35,704 nt of DNA from a virus, in the IMG/VR virus record IMGVR_UViG_3300028025_005178, positions 1-35,704 of that record. One strand, written 5' to 3'. The position numbers and the translations under genes were made by a program. Positions 8,305 to 15,629 of the stretch are shown piece by piece. Each line of letters begins with the position of its first letter. Positions within the stretch are counted from its first letter, which is position 1. The notes beneath the pieces are model-generated. The model did no database searches. It saw only the letters and a list, made by a program, of their open reading frames with translations, and was not told where the DNA came from.

Positions 8305-8974
8305 TACCCAAAGACTTCCCGTCATCAATCATGTCAAGAGGTTGATTTTCGCTATTTTCTAATATAAATGTACTAACAATCCATTTATCATTTGAAATTG
8401 GCACACACCCTTGATGCGGATGTGTCCAATACGCAGGAAATAACGCTATTGACCCTGCTTTAGCGGGTACATAAATGTCTTGTTCGCGAAAATATGTTTC
8501 CCCACCAACTTCGACGTCATTGAGATAAACGACAGCGCCGAGAACACGATTCAAGATAACAACAGGAACCGGCCCGCCGTCAATATGCTCTCTGTAAAAG
8601 CCTTCACCACGGATGTATCTTTGCATGCGAAATCCCGTATCACAAATGCCCACCCAGTCCCAGAGCCACCTGAATTGTTCACGATAATATCCAACAGAAG
8701 TAAAGATAGCCTTTGAAAGTTCCATTTCATATGTAGACAATGGCTCTGGTGGAATGTTGTTATTTATTAGATTCTCTTTTGACCAACTGAAATCCATTGT
8801 ACTTTTAACATTAGCCATCACACCACTGATGACTGGGCCCGGTATAAACAGTCTCTCATAATATTTTGAAGATTCATCAATAATTGAAGAACATAATTCT
8901 TTGCTTAAAATATTTTCAGCAACCATAATGGCTGAAGATTTCCCTGCAGGCCAAGAAAATTGGATGGTCATCAT
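8288..8974 (-). CDS. Prolyl-4-hydroxylase-like 2OG-Fe(II) oxygenase (copy A)
   Basis: 228 residues. The C-terminal half carries the full P4Hc signature: FRMQRYIRGEGF, then HID (H130, D132), VVYLNDVEVGGETYF, PAKAGSIALFP, a distal His in THPHQG (H185 or H187) and K197 (DKWIVSTF) for 2-oxoglutarate. These enzymes hydroxylate proline or other residues using O2, Fe(II) and 2-oxoglutarate. A paralogous oxygenase is encoded at 12594-13184. Both follow closely behind a tiny protein of one family (79 and 82 residues), so the tiny protein plus oxygenase unit seems duplicated. The substrate is not visible; the collagen-like fibre of the same phage is an attractive candidate (inference). Confidence 0.85.
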   Translation of the reverse strand: MMTIQFSWPAGKSSAIMVAENILSKELCSSIIDESSKYYERLFIPGPVISGVMANVKSTMDFSWSKENLINNNIPPEPLSTYEMELSKAIFTSVGYYREQFRWLWDWVGICDTGFRMQRYIRGEGFYREHIDGGPVPVVILNRVLGAVVYLNDVEVGGETYFREQDIYVPAKAGSIALFPAYWTHPHQGCVPISNDKWIVSTFILENSENQPLDMIDDGKSLGNEHLL

Positions 8975-8986
8975 AGACCTTTCAGT

Positions 8987-9226
8987 TTAATTTTGAGATA
9001 AAAACTTTTCGTAGACATTAAGAATGTCTCGTAGGTGAAGTTGGGCGGTGTCACTGTAGGCGGCATTTGAAAAATCTGGTTGCCAAGTAAAAGAGCCATC
9101 AACTAACTCTAGGTCATCGGGGTCCACTCCTGCAAGTAGGACGGCGGTAAACAATTCTGTTTCTAAACGGCGGCGTGCAGTCTCTCTAGCAATAATTTTT
9201 TGGTTTTCTGTAATATTGAATTCCAT
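8987..9226 (-). CDS. Tiny acidic protein preceding oxygenase copy A
   Basis: 79 residues. It has an N-terminal basic helix (TARRRLETELFTAVLLAG), a DPDDLELVDG turn and a C-terminal helix (LRDILNVYEKFL). It aligns with the 82-residue protein at 13186-13434: LETELFTAVLLAGVDPDDLE vs FKEQLFGSMVAAGLDPDLVD. Each lies immediately upstream of a P4H-like oxygenase. The ribosome site GAGG precedes the ATG. No known domain was recognised. It may be an adaptor or substrate-recognition partner, or even the peptide substrate of the enzyme (inference from the repeated pairing). Confidence 0.6.
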   Translation of the reverse strand: MEFNITENQKIIARETARRRLETELFTAVLLAGVDPDDLELVDGSFTWQPDFSNAAYSDTAQLHLRDILNVYEKFLSQN

Positions 9227-9235
9227 ATTAGAACC

Positions 9236-10051
9236 TCAGTCATCTCGTCTCATTATTTTATCAATAAATGTTTTCTTTTGCGTGGCCAACTCGGAATCAA
9301 CATCTCTTTGCATTTTTTTGTATTTACTTTTTTGTCTTTTAGGCATAAAGCCACCGCCGAATCCTCTATGTTTCAGAAGATTATAGGCATTTGTATCGCC
9401 CCATAATAGTTCGGATTCTTTAGTTCTCTTGAATGGAATTACGTGCCACATAGGGCGTCCTATTTCAAGTTCAAAAGGCTCATTAGTTAATACATTAATC
9501 ACCATATGCGCATTATGATAATAATCCGTATTAACTACCGCAGGTAGCATCGTATAATTTGGGTTAGGGTCCCAAAGCGGAGGGAGAAATAAAGAGGACC
9601 AACCTGGAGGGGTTTTTATTAACCAAGGGTTAATGACTTTAATGTAGTTCGATTCTTGGAGTTTTCGTGCTCTCGTAACAGGACATTCGCCTGTTTGTGA
9701 ATACATGAAACTTTCAATACCAAAGTCTCCTAAATCAGTAACTAAATCAAATCTAGCATCCCAGTTTTTCCCATTTAAAGATGGACGAATCATCAACTTT
9801 GCCCACAGGGGGATAGTGAAACCTGTTGCAAGATAATCTGAAGTACCAGAACATCTCTTAAGGCTCCCATCGGAACCACTCAATTCTTTCCACCACTCAG
9901 GCCAATTCCCAGCATTGGTATATGGACGACATGAATCATCCATTAAATTAGGGTCAACGCAAGAAAGAAATACTTGATTTTTCTTTAATTTTGGTAAATC
10001 ATAAAAAATGTCTGGTTTAACTATTTGCAGTTTTTCTGAGCGCTTCCGCAT
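9236..10051 (-). CDS. DUF6065-like protein of unknown function
   Basis: I prefer the ATG at 10049-10051 (271 residues, MRKRSEKLQIVKPDIF). A GTG at 10117 would overlap the halogenase gene by 101 bases and has no ribosome site. The middle and C-terminal parts contain KTPPGWSSLFLPPLWDPNP, then AVVNTDYYHNAHMVINVLTN and EIGRPMWHVIPFKR. This order (PPG.S.LF.PP, VV(N/D)TD.Y, G.P..(Q/H)(V/I)IPFKR) matches an uncharacterised beta-rich family that I recall as DUF6065, found in bacteria and large phages. The last 40 residues are Lys/Arg rich (KRQKSKYKKMQR). It overlaps the halogenase gene and probably works with it. Its reaction is unknown. Confidence 0.6.
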   Translation of the reverse strand: MRKRSEKLQIVKPDIFYDLPKLKKNQVFLSCVDPNLMDDSCRPYTNAGNWPEWWKELSGSDGSLKRCSGTSDYLATGFTIPLWAKLMIRPSLNGKNWDARFDLVTDLGDFGIESFMYSQTGECPVTRARKLQESNYIKVINPWLIKTPPGWSSLFLPPLWDPNPNYTMLPAVVNTDYYHNAHMVINVLTNEPFELEIGRPMWHVIPFKRTKESELLWGDTNAYNLLKHRGFGGGFMPKRQKSKYKKMQRDVDSELATQKKTFIDKIMRRDD

Positions 10052-11492
10052 GGTCCACCAATTTCTGGTTAATGAGTTCCGATGATATTTGTGAAATATT
10101 CTTTCTAGAAGATTCACGGGAATTGTATGCTTCTAATTGTATTGATGCAACTTCTTTATTAAGCACTCCCTGACCTTGGGCTACGTGCCATAAATGTGCT
10201 GGACCGAATAGTTCAAATCCCGTTGAAGGTATGTCATGATGTTCTGGACATCTGGTATTCCATAGTTCAAGCAGATGCTGCAGTAATGGTGGTTTTTCTG
10301 CTTTTTGCTGTTCCGCCCACATCGGAGTGTCATTTCTGTCTGAAATATAGTGAAGTGAAATCATGCAAAGAATATTTTCCATAATAGAATCCATGACACG
10401 ATGATATTCTTTAATCCCATATGTTCTTTCACGCGATAATGTTGGAAGATATGAGCAAATAAGGCGAGCCTGCTGAATTGTAGTAGAAATTGATGTTGCT
10501 TCAAGCGGTTCAACAAACCCTGCAGCCAATCCAACTGCAACACAATTATTTTTCCATGTGGTTTTAAAATATCCTGACTTAAAATCAAGCGTTTTTGCTG
10601 GCTCTACTTCAAATCCATGAATTTCCGAAGCCTCTTTAATTGCTTCATCTACCGAGCAAAAGTCTGAAGAAAAAACATAACCGTTACCGCGGCGTTTTTG
10701 GGTTGGAATTTCCCACATCCAACCATTTTTTAATGCTCTCGCACGTGTGTATGGGCGTATCTGGCCTGATGGGTCAGATGGTGTTGGGAAAGCGATTGCG
10801 CTATCGCACGGAAGATATTTGCGATATGAAACAAAATCATTTTCAGAAATTTTGCTCAATATTTCACGACTAAATCCTGTTGCGTCAATAAAAAAGTCGC
10901 CGTCAATAACATCTTCAGAAGAATTAATTTTTATGTGCTGAATAAAGCCATATTCATCGACGCTAACATCATTTACGTCTGCGTCAATAAAATGAATTTT
11001 TCTTTCTTTTCCAATTTTAGTTAAATATCCGTTTAATTTGAAAGTATCAAAATGATATTGGTTTGTTCCAAAGTGCGTTTTATCTCCAGAATCAATGATT
11101 TTATTATCCACCAAACCACGCCAAGAAAAAGTACTTGTTAACGGCCAGCCATTTTCTAATGCATGTGCGTAGCCGCCCCAAAATGTTCCCGCACTTAAGC
11201 CCGTTCCACCAACACTATGGAAATAGTCTGGTGTGTGATTCGTCCAGTTTTCGTATCTAATCCCATATTTGTGCGTAATGTCAGCATGTTTAATCATTTC
11301 GTGAACATCTATACCAATAGCATCTTGGAAATGGCGCCAATGTTCTGTTGAACCTTCACCTACACCTACGATGCCTTTTTTACTAGAAGAAACAACAGTG
11401 ACTTCATAATTTTTGAAGTAATTTTTGATAATAAGTGCTGTGACGAGCCCTGCAGTACCAGAACCAATGACTACTATTTTTTTTCGGTTCAT
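10017..11492 (-). CDS. Flavin-dependent tryptophan-halogenase-family protein
   Basis: 491 residues, close to the usual 500-540. Residues 6-20 (IVVIGSGTAGLVTAL) are the FAD-binding GxGxxG motif. The halogenase signature WxWxIP is present as WMWEIP at 258-263. K75 in THKYGIRYENW sits where the catalytic lysine (K79 of PrnA) is expected, and E331 in FVEPLEATSI matches the active-site glutamate region. FIDATGFSR (201-209) is another FAD-binding segment. These enzymes use FADH2, O2 and halide to chlorinate or brominate tryptophan, free or in peptides and natural products. No partner flavin reductase is seen here, so the host would supply FADH2. It overlaps the upstream Rossmann-like gene by 4 bases. 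Such genes have been reported in some T4-like cyanophages, but the phage substrate is not known to me. Confidence 0.85.
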   Translation of the reverse strand: MNRKKIVVIGSGTAGLVTALIIKNYFKNYEVTVVSSSKKGIVGVGEGSTEHWRHFQDAIGIDVHEMIKHADITHKYGIRYENWTNHTPDYFHSVGGTGLSAGTFWGGYAHALENGWPLTSTFSWRGLVDNKIIDSGDKTHFGTNQYHFDTFKLNGYLTKIGKERKIHFIDADVNDVSVDEYGFIQHIKINSSEDVIDGDFFIDATGFSREILSKISENDFVSYRKYLPCDSAIAFPTPSDPSGQIRPYTRARALKNGWMWEIPTQKRRGNGYVFSSDFCSVDEAIKEASEIHGFEVEPAKTLDFKSGYFKTTWKNNCVAVGLAAGFVEPLEATSISTTIQQARLICSYLPTLSRERTYGIKEYHRVMDSIMENILCMISLHYISDRNDTPMWAEQQKAEKPPLLQHLLELWNTRCPEHHDIPSTGFELFGPAHLWHVAQGQGVLNKEVASIQLEAYNSRESSRKNISQISSELINQKLVDHAEALRKTANS

Positions 11493-12184
11493 TTTTTGAC
11501 CACAAATGTGAAACCTGTTGCTACGGGAATATGAAATAGGTATTTGTCATCATCTTCAGCGAGGCGCGACAAATACTGGAAATAGGGGTGCTTATTCTTT
11601 AATGAGTACAGTGAACCAAAGTCATTGACAATATTGAGAATCATCAAAGCACCCGAAGGCAGTTTGGCCCATACATTGTCAATGATTAAAAAATCATGAC
11701 TAACCATTTCGACATCAATGAGTGCCAAATCGTAATCTTCGTCAATGTCCCCATTAACAAAATTCTCCATAGAGATTACTTTTTCTTCCGGCAGAATAGT
11801 ATTCGTATATTTTTCCATATAATCAACACTCATGGTGTTCACATAATGAACCGTCGGAACAATATCGCCAAGCGTTGACGCTAGAATATAATTCATCCCA
11901 TAAAAAATAACTTTTGATGGGTTTTTAATTCGTACAGCAATTTCCACAATAGAGCGCGTCAATACTTCAATGTCCATGGCAGAACTAGATGCATCACTAA
12001 TTTGGTCTAGCCAATTTAGTTGGACTGAATAGCCAATTGCTGAACGATTTCTGTCAACGTCAGTCGCTATTTCGGACTGCAAGAACTGCGCATTGCTCGC
12101 AACAATGGCTGCCTTATCAATGTCCGAAGAAACAGTATGTGAAAGCAAGTTAGCCATTTGGAAAACACTATAATTATCATTCAT
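11489..12184 (-). CDS. Rossmann-like protein, possibly a degenerate SAM-dependent methyltransferase
   Basis: 231 residues. The central order resembles a class I methyltransferase: a strand and loop VIFYGMNYILASTLGDIVP (about 92-110), a second strand VHYVNTMSVDYME, then DYDLALIDVEM (motif IV-like), SGALMILNIVND and a C-terminal FHIPVATGFTFVVKK. The glycine-rich motif I (GxGxG) is missing, replaced by YGMNYILAS, so SAM binding is doubtful. The N-terminal 90 residues look helical. It overlaps the gene before it by 8 bases and the halogenase by 4. It may be an inactive or divergent transferase helping the halogenase reaction. The assignment is tentative. Confidence 0.45.
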   Translation of the reverse strand: MNDNYSVFQMANLLSHTVSSDIDKAAIVASNAQFLQSEIATDVDRNRSAIGYSVQLNWLDQISDASSSAMDIEVLTRSIVEIAVRIKNPSKVIFYGMNYILASTLGDIVPTVHYVNTMSVDYMEKYTNTILPEEKVISMENFVNGDIDEDYDLALIDVEMVSHDFLIIDNVWAKLPSGALMILNIVNDFGSLYSLKNKHPYFQYLSRLAEDDDKYLFHIPVATGFTFVVKK

Positions 12185-12446
12185 TGTCTAGTCTCCATTT
12201 AAGAACATGGAAAAGATACCAAAACCTTCTTAATGATTGTTGATGTCTACGTAATTCTGCGTGCCGCTCAACTGCAATGGGGGAATCTGGGTCATGACTA
12301 GCGGTTCCAAAAACATTACTACAAGACTCCATGAGGTCATCCAGGGTTAGATTTTGAATATCTGCCAAGTCAATGCCGATTGTTACAGCAATCGTCGCTA
12401 GTTGTTCTTGAACATAGTCAAAGTCATTCTGTAAGTTATAACCCAT
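12177..12446 (-). CDS. Small helical protein of unknown function
   Basis: I choose the ATG at 12444-12446 (89 residues, MGYNLQNDF) because AGGAT lies just upstream; a TTG at 12461 is the alternative. It is likely all helical: a first helix about 6-28, a segment DLADIQNLTLDDLMESC, and a basic C-terminal helix (RHAELRRHQQSLRRFWYLFHVLKWR). It overlaps the tiny upstream gene by 11 bases and the Rossmann-like gene by 8. No family was recognised. Its size and position recall the other tiny proteins of the island that sit beside enzymes. Confidence 0.55.
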   Translation of the reverse strand: MGYNLQNDFDYVQEQLATIAVTIGIDLADIQNLTLDDLMESCSNVFGTASHDPDSPIAVERHAELRRHQQSLRRFWYLFHVLKWRLDNE

Positions 12447-12597
12447 TGTTTTTATCCTCAATCACAAAAACTATAGGCTGGTCAAGCATTGCGCAGGAAA
12501 CAATACTTTCGTCATTTTCTTTATATCGGCCTGTAGTTAAATCAAAATTAGCATCAATAATTTGTTCAACATTGGATTCTTCAGGTTCTGGTGTCAT
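12436..12597 (-). CDS. Tiny acidic protein, 53 residues
   Basis: The frame from the ATG at 12595-12597 to the TAA at 12436-12438 encodes 53 residues: MTPEPEESNVEQIIDANF, then a middle YKENDESIVSCAMLDQPIVF and an end VIEDKNNGL. The ATG overlaps the TGA of oxygenase copy B (ATGA), the same coupling used elsewhere in the operon, and the gene fills what would otherwise be a 147-base gap. The protein is strongly acidic with one cysteine. No family was recognised. It could be a peptide substrate or partner of a neighbouring enzyme (inference). Confidence 0.55.
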   Translation of the reverse strand: MTPEPEESNVEQIIDANFDLTTGRYKENDESIVSCAMLDQPIVFVIEDKNNGL

Positions 12598-13184
12598 TGG
12601 AACCACGTCACTAAAGAATATTTAACAGTGTCGTCCTTTTCCCCCACAGGTTCAGCAATATGCAAATACGGGTAATTAGAAGGGAACATAATAACGCTTC
12701 CTGCTCTTGGTTCAATATTTACATTAAAACGAGGGAATACAAGATTACCGCCAGTAAAATCGTCGTTCAGAAAAGCAACGAGACTCAAACTACGTGAATT
12801 ATTTCTGAAATGGTCATGATGAGCATGATACTCGGCACCACCGCCATACTTAAGTACACGGTACCCCTCATCCATTTCTAAGTCCAACTCAAAAACATGC
12901 CTGTAATCCCAAACAATTGGGTCAATCTTTTCCCAAATTTTTTGCCACTCAGAAGCAAGTGGCATAACTCTCTCAATAGAAATTTCATTAGAACCAAGAG
13001 GCATCAATTCGCACCCCATTGATGTTCTTGTATTAGAAATTTGTCCTTCGCCAGTGGCAGACTTTTCCCATCGTACATATCCCCAATCCTGAGAACATTC
13101 CTCTTCTAAGAGTTCAATAAAATTCCCAGCATCAAAAATATTGTCGTATTGGCAAATGCCAACGGCATGTTCTTTAAATTTCAT
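12594..13184 (-). CDS. Prolyl-4-hydroxylase-like 2OG-Fe(II) oxygenase (copy B)
   Basis: The ATG at 13182-13184 is taken as the start (196 residues), one base after the previous stop; a TTG at 13217 would overlap that gene by 32 bases. The C-terminal half shows YRVLKYGGGAEYHAHHDHF with HxD ligands H122 and D124. It continues with SLVAFLNDDFTGGNLVFP, PRAGSVIMFPSNYPYLH with distal H175, and K188 in VKYSLVTWF for 2-oxoglutarate. All catalytic residues are present. It resembles copy A in fold and in its upstream tiny protein, but sequence identity looks low. Likely hydroxylates a protein or small-molecule substrate made by the phage or host. Confidence 0.85.
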   Translation of the reverse strand: MKFKEHAVGICQYDNIFDAGNFIELLEEECSQDWGYVRWEKSATGEGQISNTRTSMGCELMPLGSNEISIERVMPLASEWQKIWEKIDPIVWDYRHVFELDLEMDEGYRVLKYGGGAEYHAHHDHFRNNSRSLSLVAFLNDDFTGGNLVFPRFNVNIEPRAGSVIMFPSNYPYLHIAEPVGEKDDTVKYSLVTWFQ

Positions 13185-13185
13185 G

Positions 13186-13434
13186 TCATCCAACGATTCT
13201 TTCGCGGATTTCCTCAATTTTTTCTAATGCCTCCAGAGTGCGGGTAATTTGTTCCCGCCAACCAGAGTTTTCTTCAGAAATGTCTGTTTCTGGATTAAAA
13301 GTTTCCATATCAACCAAATCTGGGTCTAATCCTGCAGCGACCATACTTCCAAACAACTGTTCCTTGAAACCTGCTGCTCGTACTTCAATCGCTTGCAATT
13401 TGCGTTCATTTGTTAAAGAATCAAAAAAACTCAT
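13186..13434 (-). CDS. Tiny acidic protein preceding oxygenase copy B
   Basis: 82 residues, paralogous to the 79-residue protein at 8987-9226. Shared features are an N-terminal basic helix, a LF..(V/L).AG(L/V)DPD core, an acidic F-containing middle, and a C-terminal helix (ITRTLEALEKIEEIRERI). A strong ribosome site (AAAGGAG) precedes the ATG, better than those of its neighbours, so it may be made in larger amounts. It ends one base before oxygenase copy B. The function is unknown; the paired arrangement suggests a partner of the enzyme. Confidence 0.65.
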   Translation of the reverse strand: MSFFDSLTNERKLQAIEVRAAGFKEQLFGSMVAAGLDPDLVDMETFNPETDISEENSGWREQITRTLEALEKIEEIRERIVG

Positions 13435-13436
13435 TG

Positions 13437-13883
13437 TTATCTCCTTTGTCCATCGTGTACCATAACTTCATTCTTGCATATTTCTATGTCGTCGCGCATG
13501 GTTATGACAATATATTTTCCTGATTTAAGAAATCTATGTTTGACGACAACGCGATGTTCTTCTATTACTTCTGGAGCCATCTCGCCTACAACTCGCACAA
13601 TATAATCATCATTATCTATTTCTACGAGACGAAACTTAACTTCTTTACATGACTCAAAATCATCAACAAAAATAAAAACAAAAAGTTCATTTGTGCCAAT
13701 TTGAGGACTGTAGTCCACGTATTTTTCAATTGGGATAGAAAGCAAAGTCACTTGAGAATCATCAAAATCTAAAGTTTCTGTTCTTTGGGAATGCCCATTT
13801 AGTATTGGGAGCATCCATGAACGAGCAAGTTTTGACGCTTCTTCAATCATTGATTCATCTGGGCAAAAAACTACGCGGTCCAC
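13437..13883 (-). CDS. Unknown protein, first gene of the enzyme island
   Basis: 148 residues from a GTG that overlaps the TAG of the His-rich protein gene by one base. No good ribosome site is visible, so it probably depends on coupled translation. The N-terminal 30 residues look helical (ESMIEEASKLARSWMLPIL). The rest alternates strands and acidic turns (NELFVFIFVDDF, VKFRLVEIDNDDYIVRVVGEM, HRVVVKHRFLKSGKYIVITM), consistent with a single small beta domain. Composition is acidic and unlike the Gly/Ser/Thr-rich fibre proteins upstream. No family was recognised. An ATG at codon 12 is a possible later start. Confidence 0.55.
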   Translation of the reverse strand: MDRVVFCPDESMIEEASKLARSWMLPILNGHSQRTETLDFDDSQVTLLSIPIEKYVDYSPQIGTNELFVFIFVDDFESCKEVKFRLVEIDNDDYIVRVVGEMAPEVIEEHRVVVKHRFLKSGKYIVITMRDDIEICKNEVMVHDGQRR

Positions 13884-15628
13884 TAAATATCGATTGCTTT
13901 CGTATATGGGAAGTTGCTGTGGCTCATCTGTGTGTTGGCTGTTCCGGCGTTGCGTGCAATGATGATAACACCACCATCGCTACCTGTGACACCGGTCCCA
14001 CCAGCATTTGCTGTTCCTGCTGTTCCCCCCGCACCAGCAGCGCCACCAGGTCCACCAGGCCAGTTCGGATGTGGGGTTGCGGATGGGTTGGCTAGGGCGT
14101 TAGAGCCGGTGAGTCCAGCATTGTGGTTCGCTGCAGGAAACGTGAAGTATCCAGCGTTATGGAATGATGGATGTGCCGTTGAGTTGGATGAATAATATAT
14201 GTAGGCTGGGTTTGCTGGGGATGTCCATGGCCCAGCATTAGCAGGTGAGGTTCCTGCTGGTTGAGTATGTGAGCCAGAGTTATGTCCTGTGTTTCCGGCA
14301 TGATGTCCGTGCCCGGAGTTGTGATTTCCTCCGTGATGTGATGCTGGGTGGGCGTGATGTCCGTGTCCAGAGTTGTGATTTCCACCATGATGACCAGCGG
14401 GGTGATGATGATATCCGTGCCCAGCATTATGATTTTTGCTTGGGTTTGCGGTACCGTTATGATTACTAAAACCGCGAGAACCATTTGCGGCGTGCGAGCC
14501 GTGGGTATTTCCTGCGCCATGATGAGTTGCATTGGATGTTGCATTATGATTCGACCAATAAACATGCGTATTAGGGTTGTGAGCACTATGGTGACTACCT
14601 GCGGCCTGGTGCGTAGCATTCGACGTGGCGTTATGGTTTGAAAAGTTGTGCGAGTTAGGGTTGTGTGCGCCCGTGGCAGCGTTACTGTATGGGGTAGCCG
14701 AATGTGGTGCAATTGTGAGAAAACTATCCGAGGGATGATGGAATGTTCCTTGGTTATGAGATGCGGGAGCCACAGTTCCTGTCGTATGTCCATACACTGG
14801 TGCGCTACCAGCGGGGTGGGGATGGTTTCCAGAAGGGTGTCCTCCGGCGTTATGGCTCGCAGGACGTGTTGGTGCGGTTGTTCCTACACTACCAGCAGAA
14901 CCAGGATTTCCGGAAGTAGCAGGGTTTCCGGACGAACCTGCAAGCCCCCTACTTAAAATTGAACCAGACCCAGCCACAGTTTTAGCAACAATGACAACTA
15001 GTCCACCACCAAGACCGCCCGCACCACCAGTTCCCGCAGTAGCCGCATTACCAGAACTTCCAGAACTTCCAGAGTTTCCAATACCGCCAGCCTGACCTGC
15101 GGTCGCTCCAGGGAAAATACCTAGAGGGCCAGCGCTACCAGCACCACCAGCACCACCAGTGCCAGCATTGGCACTAATTGTTCCAGCATTGCCCGTGGCC
15201 CCAAGTGAGCCTGAACCAATTTTCGTTCTTGTGCCATCCGCGGTAATAAACCATCCCGCCATTGCGTCATCTAAGTCATTCAACGCCGTACTACTAATAG
15301 CACCAGTACTTGCTCCCCATGCGTTTGCTGGGTTCAAAGAACTTTGGCGCCCTGCGATAGTTCCACTTCCATCAGAAACGTTTGCTGAGGTAGCAGCAGG
15401 GAAACCTATTGTTCCATTATTGGTTAAGGTGTCTTTGACGAAAACACGAAAACCGTTGGTAAATAGTGTTGCCCCAGAGTTGACAGTTAGTGACGAGTAG
15501 TACATATCTCTGGTCATGTGCGTGACTGTAGGGCTAGTAATAGTGACAGAACCATCTTGGCCATTACCAAAAATGGAATCTCCACCGGTCCTCTGAACTA
15601 AGGATTTATTTAGTCGTCTGATTCCCAT
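13883..15628 (-). CDS. Glycine-rich tail protein with a long histidine-rich insert
   Basis: Start at the ATG at 15626-15628 (581 residues, MGIRRLNKSL) with AGGTGG upstream; a longer frame from 15700 would overlap the previous gene by 71 bases. The N-terminal domain (TRDMYYSSLTV, NGFRVFVKDTLTNNGTIG) is paralogous to the 256-residue protein upstream. A Gly/Ser/Ala region follows (GGAGGLGGGLVVIVAK). Residues about 258-519 hold roughly 47 histidines in HN, HH, HGH and HNxGH contexts, with a tandem HHGGNHNSGHGHHA unit. The protein returns to a Gly-rich end (GGPGGAAGAGGTAG, DGGVIIIARNAG). Gly-rich phage adhesins of the gp38 type pack polyglycine helices with variable loops; the His region may bind metal ions or be an extended loop. 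Virion adhesin or tip is the likely role. Confidence 0.7.
   Translation of the reverse strand: MGIRRLNKSLVQRTGGDSIFGNGQDGSVTITSPTVTHMTRDMYYSSLTVNSGATLFTNGFRVFVKDTLTNNGTIGFPAATSANVSDGSGTIAGRQSSLNPANAWGASTGAISSTALNDLDDAMAGWFITADGTRTKIGSGSLGATGNAGTISANAGTGGAGGAGSAGPLGIFPGATAGQAGGIGNSGSSGSSGNAATAGTGGAGGLGGGLVVIVAKTVAGSGSILSRGLAGSSGNPATSGNPGSAGSVGTTAPTRPASHNAGGHPSGNHPHPAGSAPVYGHTTGTVAPASHNQGTFHHPSDSFLTIAPHSATPYSNAATGAHNPNSHNFSNHNATSNATHQAAGSHHSAHNPNTHVYWSNHNATSNATHHGAGNTHGSHAANGSRGFSNHNGTANPSKNHNAGHGYHHHPAGHHGGNHNSGHGHHAHPASHHGGNHNSGHGHHAGNTGHNSGSHTQPAGTSPANAGPWTSPANPAYIYYSSNSTAHPSFHNAGYFTFPAANHNAGLTGSNALANPSATPHPNWPGGPGGAAGAGGTAGTANAGGTGVTGSDGGVIIIARNAGTANTQMSHSNFPYTKAIDI
14072..14857 (-). repeat. 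Histidine/asparagine/glycine-rich low-complexity coding repeat
   Basis: This stretch encodes about 262 residues with roughly 47 histidines in short recurring units. It includes a tandem copy of HHGGNHNSGHGHHA (about 14296-14391) and repeated SNHNATSNATH units (about 14505-14650). The plus strand shows imperfect recurring GTGATGTCCGTG and CAGAGTTGTGATT motifs. It interrupts an otherwise Gly-rich adhesin whose shorter paralogue lacks it. Confidence 0.75.
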
Positions 15629-15629
15629 T

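Noticed and set aside
14092-14793. Second minus-strand frame inside the His-rich region
   Set aside because: It is a shifted reading of the His/Asn repeats. The 581-residue frame continues the paralogous N-terminal domain and has a ribosome site.
13914-15500. CRISPR-like short repeats in the Gly/His-rich genes
   Set aside because: Units are coding repeats of irregular length with no constant spacer size and no cas genes.
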